Below, one piece after another: positions 1 to 5,389 of a stretch of 5,389 nt of DNA. Within the stretch, counting starts at the first letter, position 1. Each line of letters begins with the position of its first letter. This DNA is from Acidobacteriota bacterium. GTDB taxonomy: Bacteria > Acidobacteriota > Vicinamibacteria > Vicinamibacterales > CAVVIG01. Under the pieces are notes generated by a model. That model worked only from the letters and a program-made list of their open reading frames with translations. It had not been told where the DNA came from and did not search any database. The position numbers and the translations under genes are program-made. The stretch is taken from NCBI GenBank assembly GCA_003222555.1, contig QHWL01000216.1, positions 1 through 5,389 of the forward strand. Direction: 5' to 3'.

Positions 1-1455
1 GATACAGGCATCGGCATCCCGCCCGAGAAGCACGCCACGATCTTCGAGGCGTTCAACCAGGCCGACGGCTCGACCACCCGCCGCTTCGGCGGAACCGGGC
101 TGGGGCTCAGCATTTCTGCGACGCTCGTCCAAATGATGGGCGGTCGCATCTGGGTCGACAGCAGACCGGGCGCGGGCAGCACGTTCCATTTCACGGCGGG
201 ATTCGACACGGCGGAGCTGCCTGACGCGCCGCCCCAGCGCCGCGATCCGCTCCTGGCCGATCTGCCCGTTCTCATCGTCGACGACAACGCCGTCAACCGG
301 CGGATCTTCCACGAGCAGCTGACGCGTTGGCACATGAAGCCGACGGCCGTCGAGGGAGGCGCGGCAGCGATCCAGACCCTGCTCGCCGCCGCACGCGCCG
401 ACAACCCGTTCAGGCTTGTGCTGCTCGACGCCAACATGCCGGACATGGACGGCTTTGCCGTCGCCGGGCAGATCGCGGGCTACCCCGAGCTGACGGGCGC
501 AACCATCATGATGCTGACCTCGTCGGGAGAATACGGCGACACGTTACGATGCGGTGAGCTGGGAATCTCCGCGTACTTGACGAAGCCAATTCTGGCCAAC
601 CAGCTGTTGGACTCGATCTGCCGTGTGGTCGGCAAGGATGTACCGCGGCAAGCGCGCCACCGGGCGCGCGCGTCGGTGGACCCGCCTCCAACTCGATCCG
701 TCAAAGTGCTTCTCGCGGAAGACAACATCGTCAACCAGCGCGTCGCAGTCGGGCTGCTGAGCCAGCGCGGTCATCACGTGACCGTCACCAACAACGGGCG
801 AGAGGCGCTGGCGGCACTGGAACGCGAGACCTTCGAGCTCGTGCTCATGGACGTGCAGATGCCGGAGATGAGCGGACTGGAGGCCACGGCGGCCGTACGC
901 GAGCGCGAAGCGCAAGCCGGCGGCCACGTGCGCATCGTCGCGATGACGGCGCACGCGATGAACGGCGACCGTGAGCGGTGCATCGCCGCCGGCATGGACG
1001 GGTATCTCTCCAAACCCATCGACCGGCGGCTGCTGTTCGCGGTCGTCGAGCAGAACTCCAGCGGCACCGCCGCCGAAACCGCCACTGCTCCGCCTCTCAA
1101 TCGCGCAGACATGATGGAGCGGCTCGGCGGCGACGAGGAGCTGATGAGCGAGGTGATTCGTTTGTTCATCCAGGATTGCCCGAACCGGCTGGCCGCCATC
1201 AAAACGGCGCTCGACGAGCGCAGCGCCGAGGGCATCCGAAAAGCGGCGCACGCGCTGAAAGGGGCGGTCGGCAACCTGTCGGCCCCAGCGCTGTTCGACG
1301 CGACGGCCATGCTGGAACGGATCGGCGCCGACGGGCGGCTGGACGCAGCCGAAGCCGGATGGCGTCGCGTGGTAACCGAGGTGTCGCTGCTCATGAGTAC
1401 CCTTCGCGAGTTCGAAGCGACCGCGCCCGAAGGAGGATCGAAATGCGGGCTCTAA
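1..1455 (+). CDS. Hybrid sensor histidine kinase, 3' part (HATPase end, REC, REC, Hpt)
   Basis: The reading frame is open from base 1, so the start and the sensory and DHp domains lie upstream of the window; 484 residues are visible. Residues 1-66 are the end of a HATPase_c domain: G1 box DTGIGI at 1-6, F-box around 15-18 and G2 box GGTGLGLS at 30-37. Receiver 1 (about 88-210) has the acidic pair D94/D95, phospho-acceptor D143, T173 and K195. Receiver 2 (about 234-350) has E240/D241, D284, T316 and K338. Both receivers therefore keep the full catalytic set. An Hpt domain (about 366-472) carries HALKG, with phosphorylatable H417. This order is that of BarA/ArcB-like phosphorelay kinases, in which phosphate passes His-Asp-His and then to a separate receiver. 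The gene ends inside the start of the next one (13-base overlap), which makes that response regulator the likely recipient. The signal and membrane topology cannot be judged because the N-terminus is missing. Confidence 0.95.
   Translation, partial: DTGIGIPPEKHATIFEAFNQADGSTTRRFGGTGLGLSISATLVQMMGGRIWVDSRPGAGSTFHFTAGFDTAELPDAPPQRRDPLLADLPVLIVDDNAVNRRIFHEQLTRWHMKPTAVEGGAAAIQTLLAAARADNPFRLVLLDANMPDMDGFAVAGQIAGYPELTGATIMMLTSSGEYGDTLRCGELGISAYLTKPILANQLLDSICRVVGKDVPRQARHRARASVDPPPTRSVKVLLAEDNIVNQRVAVGLLSQRGHHVTVTNNGREALAALERETFELVLMDVQMPEMSGLEATAAVREREAQAGGHVRIVAMTAHAMNGDRERCIAAGMDGYLSKPIDRRLLFAVVEQNSSGTAAETATAPPLNRADMMERLGGDEELMSEVIRLFIQDCPNRLAAIKTALDERSAEGIRKAAHALKGAVGNLSAPALFDATAMLERIGADGRLDAAEAGWRRVVTEVSLLMSTLREFEATAPEGGSKCGL
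1431..1436 (+). promoter_or_regulatory. Shine-Dalgarno site for the 1443 response regulator
   Basis: AGGAGG lies six bases before the ATG at 1443, inside the last codons of the hybrid kinase gene. It is a near-ideal ribosome binding site. It fixes the start of the regulator at 1443 rather than at upstream in-frame codons, and indicates efficient or coupled translation with the kinase. Confidence 0.85.
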
Positions 1456-2048
1456 TTGCCGACGACGATCGCGGCGCCACCGCCATCCTGGCGAAGTCAC
1501 TCGGGCGATGGAGCTTCGATGTCACCGTCGCGCACGACGGCGGCACGGCGTGGGAGCTGCTGGCCGCGACCGAGGATCCGTCGCTGGCGATCCTCGATTG
1601 GATGATGCCCACGCTCGACGGACTCGAGCTCTGTCGGCGCATCCGGCAAGACCCGGCCCGCGCGCACATGTACGTGATCCTGCTCACCGGACGCGACAGC
1701 CGCGCCGATCTGGTGGCCGGGCTCGACGCAGGCGCGGACGACTATCTCGTCAAGCCGTTCGATCTCAAGGAGCTTCGCGCGCGCGTACACGTCGGGATTC
1801 GCGTGCTGACGTTGCAGGAGCGGCTGGCCGCCCGCGTGATCGAGCTGCAGTCCGCGCTCGCGAATGTCAAGCAGCTCAGCGGCCTGCTCCCCATTTGCAG
1901 CTACTGCAAGCGCATCCGCAGCGACCAGGACTACTGGGAGCAGGTGGACAGCTACGTCGCGCATCACTCCGACGTGAAGTTCAGTCACGGAATCTGTCCG
2001 TCGTGCTTCGAGGCCGTGCGCGCCGACTTCGAGCGAGGCCCTGTATAA
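1443..2048 (+). CDS. Response regulator: receiver domain with C-terminal CxxC...CxxC (zinc-ribbon-like) tail
   Basis: The protein has 201 residues. Residues 1-120 form a CheY-like receiver with acidic pocket D7/D8/D9, phospho-acceptor D52 in LDWMMP, T82 and K104 in VKPF. Residues about 115-146 look like an amphipathic or coiled-coil linker. Residues 149-190 form a compact tail with C152-x2-C155 and C185-x2-C188, H182 and aromatic positions around YW (164-165). The paired cysteines suggest a metal site, probably zinc, but that is inference. I recall similar tails (LLPIC..CK ... HGICP.C) at the ends of other bacterial receiver and PAS proteins; I know of no established function. No DNA-binding or enzymatic output domain is present. 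The gene overlaps the hybrid kinase gene by 13 bases, has a strong ribosome binding site, and is the likely acceptor of phosphate from the kinase Hpt domain. The start at ATG 1443 begins exactly at the receiver's first beta strand. Confidence 0.93.
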   Translation: MRALIADDDRGATAILAKSLGRWSFDVTVAHDGGTAWELLAATEDPSLAILDWMMPTLDGLELCRRIRQDPARAHMYVILLTGRDSRADLVAGLDAGADDYLVKPFDLKELRARVHVGIRVLTLQERLAARVIELQSALANVKQLSGLLPICSYCKRIRSDQDYWEQVDSYVAHHSDVKFSHGICPSCFEAVRADFERGPV

Positions 2049-2064
2049 AGAGGCTCGTCGCTGG

Positions 2065-2460
2065 TTACGGCTCATGCGATGAACGACGCCGCGCGTTACG
2101 GGCCATCCAGCCCTCGATCTGCGTCGAGGTCACTAATACCTCGACGTTCATCAGCTTCCTGGTCAATTCCGTGTACCTCAGGCCCATCCGGAACATTTCC
2201 GGCCGGGCGCCAACCGCCGCGCCCACCGGGCCTCGCTCGCGTGCGCTACCGACGGCTTTGACTCGATCGACCATTTGCTGCAGCTCGCCTTCGGTCAACG
2301 CGAACGTCACCGCTCGGAGATCGTAGAGCATGGCGTACTCCCACGTGTCTTCGGCCGCCTGCCGATCGATCGCGCTGAGGATGTCAGCAACAGAAAACGG
2401 CTCGGTTACCGTCGCAGTGATCAGCCGTCGTTGGTCGTCGCGTTCGTACGCGATGGGCAT
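2065..2460 (-). CDS. Small SpoIIAA/STAS-like protein of unknown function
   Basis: From ATG at 2460 the product has 131 residues, with no signal peptide or membrane segment. It has the outline of the small SpoIIAA-like (STAS/SEC14-type) proteins. An N-terminal strand pair (MPIAYERDDQRRLITATV) is followed by a helix at about 23-37, a central strand and turn AMLYDLRAVTF at 43-53, then helices and strands ending in IEGWMARN. This assignment rests on pattern and length, not on a diagnostic catalytic motif. The DSSG motif around the phosphorylated serine of true SpoIIAA anti-anti-sigma factors is not present; the matching place reads LTEG (55-58) if aligned by eye, so control by a SpoIIAB-like kinase is doubtful. 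The frame stays open upstream to a TTG at 2556, which would add 32 residues. I prefer ATG 2460 because the fold starts there and the upstream segment holds a hairpin, although no clear Shine-Dalgarno precedes the ATG. It converges on the regulator ending at 2048. Confidence 0.75.
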   Translation of the reverse strand: MPIAYERDDQRRLITATVTEPFSVADILSAIDRQAAEDTWEYAMLYDLRAVTFALTEGELQQMVDRVKAVGSARERGPVGAAVGARPEMFRMGLRYTELTRKLMNVEVLVTSTQIEGWMARNARRRSSHEP

Positions 2461-2479
2461 GGGATGAGCGCGAGCAACG

Positions 2480-2504
2480 CCTCGGGCCTTCGGGCTGCCC
2501 GAGG
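2480..2504 (-). repeat. Perfect 8-bp inverted repeat (hairpin) upstream of the SpoIIAA-like gene
   Basis: CCTCGGGC (2480-2487) and GCCCGAGG (2497-2504) are perfect complements separated by nine bases. A smaller GCC-TTCG-GGC hairpin (2486-2495, on the + strand) is a possible alternative fold. It ends 19 bases before the ATG at 2460 as read on the minus strand, so it would sit in that gene's 5' leader. No T-run follows on either strand, so it is not an intrinsic terminator. It may be a leader structure, an operator, or chance in GC-rich DNA. Confidence 0.55.
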
Positions 2505-2693
2505 TAAAGTGCAGCGTGTAGGGTCGGCCTCCCAGAAAATGGCGTCGAGACTTCAACCAAATCGCGATAGATACCCGAGGGACCTCAGGCCACCGCGTTC
2601 GCGCCGTGCCCGATAGTCAGATTGCCAGCGTGGGACTGTGCCCGAAGCACGTCGCGAGGCGCCATCGAGTAAAGTGCCTAATCTCTGTAAGAA

Positions 2694-2761
2694 GACTACT
2701 TAAGTCATCCTAGGTATTTCTCCACGTTGCCTAGCCGCTCCTGAGGTATAAGGTCAGGTCA
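2694..2761 (+). promoter_or_regulatory. Probable promoter/operator region of the sensor-kinase operon
   Basis: This AT-richer patch holds several short ordered elements. ACTTAAGT (2698-2705) is an 8-bp palindrome, with partly matching flanks GA...TC. CTAGG (2710-2714) and CCTAG (2730-2734) form an inverted repeat. AGGTAT occurs at 2712-2717 and 2744-2749, 32 bases or about three helical turns apart. AGGTC is tandemly repeated at 2751-2760. TATAAG (2747-2752) is a candidate -10 element, but the best -35-like hexamer, TTGCCT (2727-2732), gives a spacer of only 14, so the sigma-70 fit is poor. This could be an activator-dependent promoter for the operon starting at 2837; the exact boundaries are a guess. 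Confidence 0.4.
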
Positions 2762-2836
2762 CAATAGGACGCCTGAGTCCGCTGGCCGGGCGGCCGGGGT
2801 TGGCGCCCGTGATCAACATCGAAATTGGGAACACGC

Positions 2837-5017
2837 ATGGCACTGAACACAACTCACGACACCGCGTTGTGGACGGCCCTCGAACAGCTGGCACCGCACG
2901 ATCACCTGTGCTCGATCTACGAGAGCTCGGAGGAACACTTAGCGGTGGCCATTCCCTTCATCCGGATCGGCCTCGACCGCGGCGAGAAGTGCATCTACAT
3001 CGCCGACGATGGGACAGAGGCGGCCGTGCGGGAGGCGATGTCTGTCGAGGGCATCGATGTCGAACGGGCCATCGCGACCGACAGCCTCGTGCTGGCAGGA
3101 AAGGAGGCGGCCTATCTGAAACACGGATTCTTCGATCCGGAATGGATGTTCACGTTCTGGGCGAATGCGACAGCTGAAGCGATGAGTCAGGGGTTTTCGG
3201 CGCTGCGCGCGACGGGCGAGACCGAATGGATGCTCCGCCGCGCACGGGGACTCGAGCGGTGGATGGAGTACGAAAGCCGGCTGACGCACATGCTGGCCGA
3301 CCTCAATTGTCTCGCATTGTGCCAGTACAACCGCCAGCTCTTTCCGCCGGAACTCATCCTGGACGTCATCCGCACGCATCCCATGGTCATCTATCGCGGC
3401 GGCGTCTGCCGGAACATGTACCACGTGCCGGCCGATGAATTCCTCGGTCCCAATCAGACGGCGCGCGAGGTCGAGCGCCTGCTGACGAATATCCGCGAAC
3501 GCGAGGAGGTCGAGTCCACTCTCCGGCAGCAGCGCAACGAGCTCTGGGACAGCGAAGAGCGATTCCGTCAGATCGCCGAGAGCATCCGCGAGGTGTTCTG
3601 GCTGTGGAATGTCGTCGGCGACCGAATCACATTCGTCAGCCCCAAGTACGAAGAGGTGTTCGGCCGGAGTTGCGCCAGTCTGTACGCGAATTCTCGCTCG
3701 TTCCTCGACGCGATCCACATCGACGATCGCGCCCGCGTCGAGGCAGCAGCGCTCCGCTCGCGAGCCGGGACGCCCATCGACGAGCGGTACCGCATCCTCC
3801 GGCCGGACGGTTCGATGCGCTGGATTCGGAGCCGCACGTTTCCCGTTCCCGAGCCGACGGGACCGATCACGCGCGTGGTCGGCGTCGCCGAGGACATCAC
3901 CGAAGCCGAGCGTCAGCTCGACGACCTCCGACTTGCAGAGGCCGCGCTTCGATCGAGTGAGGAACGCTGGCGATTGGTCTTCGAGAACTCCGCGATCGGC
4001 ATCGTCCTCGCCGACCCAGCGGGAAAGATTGTCGAGGCGAATCGCGCGTTCCAGGAGCTTCTGGGGTACAGCAACCAGGAACTCAAGACGTTCACCTACG
4101 TCGATATCACCCACGAAGCGGACCTCGCTCGCAGCGCGGAGGTCGTCCAGCAGTTGATGTCTGAAGGCAAGCGTGAGGTACAGATTGAAAAGCGGTATCG
4201 CCACAAAGATGGAAGATTCATCTGGGTTCTGGCGACGGGCACGGTGATTCCTGGCAGTGACCGGTCGCCTCGGTACATGCTCGGACTCGTCGAAGACGTG
4301 ACCGATCGCAAGATCGCCGAGCAGGAGCTGGATGCGTCCGTCAGCCAGTTGCGCGCGCTCGCGGGCCGGTTGATGCACGCGCAGGACGACGAACGGCGCC
4401 GGATCGCGCAGATGCTGCACGAGACCACCGCCCAGGATCTTGCCGCCCTGAAGATGCATCTCGCGCGACTGAATCGGACGGCCAGCCATTTGAGCGACAG
4501 CGATCGCGACGCTCTGACCGAGAGCATCTCGCTCGCCGAGCAGTCGATCACCGAGATCCGGACGTTGTCGTATCTGCTTCACCCGCCATTTCTCGACGAG
4601 GCGGGTCTGTTGTCGGCGCTGCGGTGGTACGCCGCCGGGTTTGCCGAGCGCAGCGGCATCAAGGTGGATCTCGAGCTGCCCGAGAGTTTCGAGCGGCCGC
4701 CGCTTGACACCGAGACGGCGCTCTTTCGGATCGTTCAGGAATCGCTGATCAACATTCATCGGCACGCGGGGAGCGTGACCGCTCGCATCCGGTTGAGCCG
4801 TGACGCGGAGACGCTGGTGCTGGCGATCGAAGACAGGGGCCATGGCATTCCGAAAGCCTCGCTCAAGCACATCATGAGCGGTGGAGGCGCTGTCGGTGTG
4901 GGCATCGCCAGCATGTGCGAGCGCATCGAACAGCTTGACGGGCGTCTCGAGATCGAGTCAGGTGATCACGGCACGACCGTGTGTGCACGGTTGCCGCTCG
5001 TGAAGGACGCCGGCTGA
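2837..5017 (+). CDS. Soluble sensor histidine kinase: MEDS-PAS-PAS-HisKA_3-HATPase
   Basis: Complete, 726 residues, with no membrane segment, so a cytoplasmic sensor. Residues about 20-185 match the MEDS domain (known from the DcmR regulator) in features such as HLCSIYES at 23-30, GLDRGEKCIYI at 45-55 and DVIRTHPMVIY at 176-186. A coiled-coil-like stretch (about 207-240) leads into PAS 1 (about 242-355, PAC part RPDGSMRWI) and PAS 2 (about 374-490, PAC part HKDGRFIWV). A NarL-family DHp domain follows (about 515-580) with phospho-acceptor H528 in the MLHETTAQDL stretch. The acidic residue after the histidine is Glu, giving ExxxQ (529-533) where DxxxQ is usual. The ATPase has N-box N639, G1 box DRGHG (666-670) and a G-rich G2 box ending GVGI (687-690). 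ATG 2837 is preferred over an in-frame TTG at 2825; only a weak GGGA lies upstream. The stop overlaps the next start by one base, pairing it with that response regulator. The signal is unknown; PAS and MEDS domains often bind small ligands or cofactors. Confidence 0.94.
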   Translation: MALNTTHDTALWTALEQLAPHDHLCSIYESSEEHLAVAIPFIRIGLDRGEKCIYIADDGTEAAVREAMSVEGIDVERAIATDSLVLAGKEAAYLKHGFFDPEWMFTFWANATAEAMSQGFSALRATGETEWMLRRARGLERWMEYESRLTHMLADLNCLALCQYNRQLFPPELILDVIRTHPMVIYRGGVCRNMYHVPADEFLGPNQTAREVERLLTNIREREEVESTLRQQRNELWDSEERFRQIAESIREVFWLWNVVGDRITFVSPKYEEVFGRSCASLYANSRSFLDAIHIDDRARVEAAALRSRAGTPIDERYRILRPDGSMRWIRSRTFPVPEPTGPITRVVGVAEDITEAERQLDDLRLAEAALRSSEERWRLVFENSAIGIVLADPAGKIVEANRAFQELLGYSNQELKTFTYVDITHEADLARSAEVVQQLMSEGKREVQIEKRYRHKDGRFIWVLATGTVIPGSDRSPRYMLGLVEDVTDRKIAEQELDASVSQLRALAGRLMHAQDDERRRIAQMLHETTAQDLAALKMHLARLNRTASHLSDSDRDALTESISLAEQSITEIRTLSYLLHPPFLDEAGLLSALRWYAAGFAERSGIKVDLELPESFERPPLDTETALFRIVQESLINIHRHAGSVTARIRLSRDAETLVLAIEDRGHGIPKASLKHIMSGGGAVGVGIASMCERIEQLDGRLEIESGDHGTTVCARLPLVKDAG

Positions 5018-5389
5018 TGTCGCTGCGCATCCTCGTCGTCGACGATCACGCAGTCGTGCGGCGAGGCGTCCGATCGCTGCTCGAAAGCCACGAGGGCTGG
5101 GAGGTGTGCGGCGAAGCGACGACCGGACGGGACGCAGTCGAACAAAGCCGGCGACTTCGGCCCGACGTCGTCGTGATGGATCTGAGCCTGCCTGAGCTGA
5201 ACGGCCTCGATGCCACCAGGCAAATCCTGAAGGACGCGCCCAACACCGAAGTGCTGGTGCTGACGATGCATCATTCGGAGGAGCTCGCACGCGACGCACT
5301 GCAGGCCGGAGCACGCGGGTACGTACTCAAGTCCGACGCCGACGAGAACCTGATTACGGCGGTCGACAGCCTTCGACGGCACAAGCCGT
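5017..5389 (+). CDS. NarL-type response regulator, 5' part (receiver domain)
   Basis: The frame opens at ATG 5017, sharing one base with the TGA of the kinase gene (TGATG), and runs off the window end; 124 residues are visible. AAGGA at 5003-5007 is a plausible ribosome binding site nine bases upstream. The receiver has D9/D10 in VVDDH, phospho-acceptor D55 in VMDLSLP, T83 and K105 in VLKS. The motifs DDHAVVRRG, MDLSLPELNG and GARGYVLKS are typical of NarL/FixJ-family receivers, which normally carry a C-terminal LuxR-type helix-turn-helix. That half is outside the window, so DNA binding is expected but not seen. The partner kinase is almost certainly the HisKA_3 protein directly upstream, given the overlap and matching families. 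Confidence 0.93.
   Translation, partial: MSLRILVVDDHAVVRRGVRSLLESHEGWEVCGEATTGRDAVEQSRRLRPDVVVMDLSLPELNGLDATRQILKDAPNTEVLVLTMHHSEELARDALQAGARGYVLKSDADENLITAVDSLRRHKP

Larger units (their letters stand above)
2461..2836. other. Intergenic region between divergent genes (no convincing gene)
   Basis: This stretch separates the leftward SpoIIAA-like gene from the rightward sensor-kinase gene. Positions 2461-2556 could encode an N-terminal extension of the leftward gene if TTG 2556 were used; that frame is closed by a stop at 2617-2619. I see no protein domain, tRNA or rRNA here. Composition changes across it: about 46% GC by count in 2681-2770, against clearly higher GC on both sides. Both divergent promoters are expected in this region. 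Confidence 0.7.

Noticed and set aside
88..1050. Possible recent duplication of the two tandem receiver domains
   Set aside because: The two receivers share only the family motifs; linkers and most residues differ, so this is an ordinary old tandem arrangement.
544..1500. 318-codon minus-strand open frame opposite the receiver and Hpt domains
   Set aside because: It is antisense to two receivers and an Hpt domain with intact motifs; its own translation shows no family pattern.
1508..2326. 272-codon plus-strand frame spanning the end of the response regulator and the SpoIIAA-like gene
   Set aside because: It crosses two supported genes in another frame, is Arg-rich and low in complexity, and shows no domain.
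2275..2616. 113-codon plus-strand frame over the intergenic region
   Set aside because: Much of it is antisense to the SpoIIAA-like gene, there is no ribosome binding site that stands out, and the product looks like a composition artefact.
2784..2806. GGCCG/CGGCC and GGCGCC self-complementary runs before the kinase start
   Set aside because: The main arms leave a two-base loop and there is no T-run, so neither a terminator nor a stable leader hairpin is supported; probably GC-rich chance.
2939..4870. 643-codon open frame on the minus strand opposite the sensor kinase
   Set aside because: It lies entirely antisense to a well-supported kinase gene. Long antisense frames are expected in GC-rich coding DNA, and its translation is rich in Arg, His and Asp with no recognisable domain.
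1..5389. CRISPR array, tRNA, insertion sequence or prophage signs
   Set aside because: No regularly spaced repeats, cloverleaf-like segments, transposase or integrase motifs, or terminal repeats were seen.

Overview
The window is 5,389 bases of high-GC bacterial DNA (roughly 60-65% GC in the genes) made almost entirely of signal-transduction genes. No gene here is a taxonomic marker. The cytoplasmic MEDS/PAS sensor kinase, a response regulator with a cysteine-rich tail and a small SpoIIAA-like protein together are reminiscent of a soil-type Acidobacteriota or a similar environmental lineage. That is an impression from protein style and base composition, not a demonstrated assignment.

Layout. 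Positions 1-1455 (+) hold the 3' part of a hybrid histidine kinase: end of the ATPase domain, two receiver domains and a C-terminal Hpt domain. It overlaps by 13 bases a 201-residue response regulator (1443-2048, +) whose receiver is followed by a conserved CxxC...CxxC tail instead of a DNA-binding domain. A small SpoIIAA/STAS-like gene (2065-2460, -) converges on it with a 16-base gap. Next comes about 376 bases without a convincing gene (2461-2836). This stretch contains a GC-rich hairpin just upstream of the small gene and an AT-richer patch with short repeats and dyads that probably holds the promoter of the next operon. Positions 2837-5017 (+) encode a complete 726-residue MEDS-PAS-PAS-HisKA_3-HATPase sensor kinase. 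It overlaps by one base a NarL-type response regulator (5017 to the window end, +) that is cut after its receiver domain.

How they may work together. There are two adjacent but differently built phosphotransfer modules. The first looks like a multistep relay (kinase His -> receiver Asp -> Hpt His -> receiver of the overlapping regulator). The second is a classical two-component NarX/NarL-like pair, with a soluble kinase sensing through MEDS and PAS domains. The SpoIIAA-like protein between them has no demonstrable partner. Gene content is mostly of recognisable families. The least explained elements are the Cys-rich tail of the 1443-2048 regulator and the repeat-bearing promoter region at about 2694-2761.
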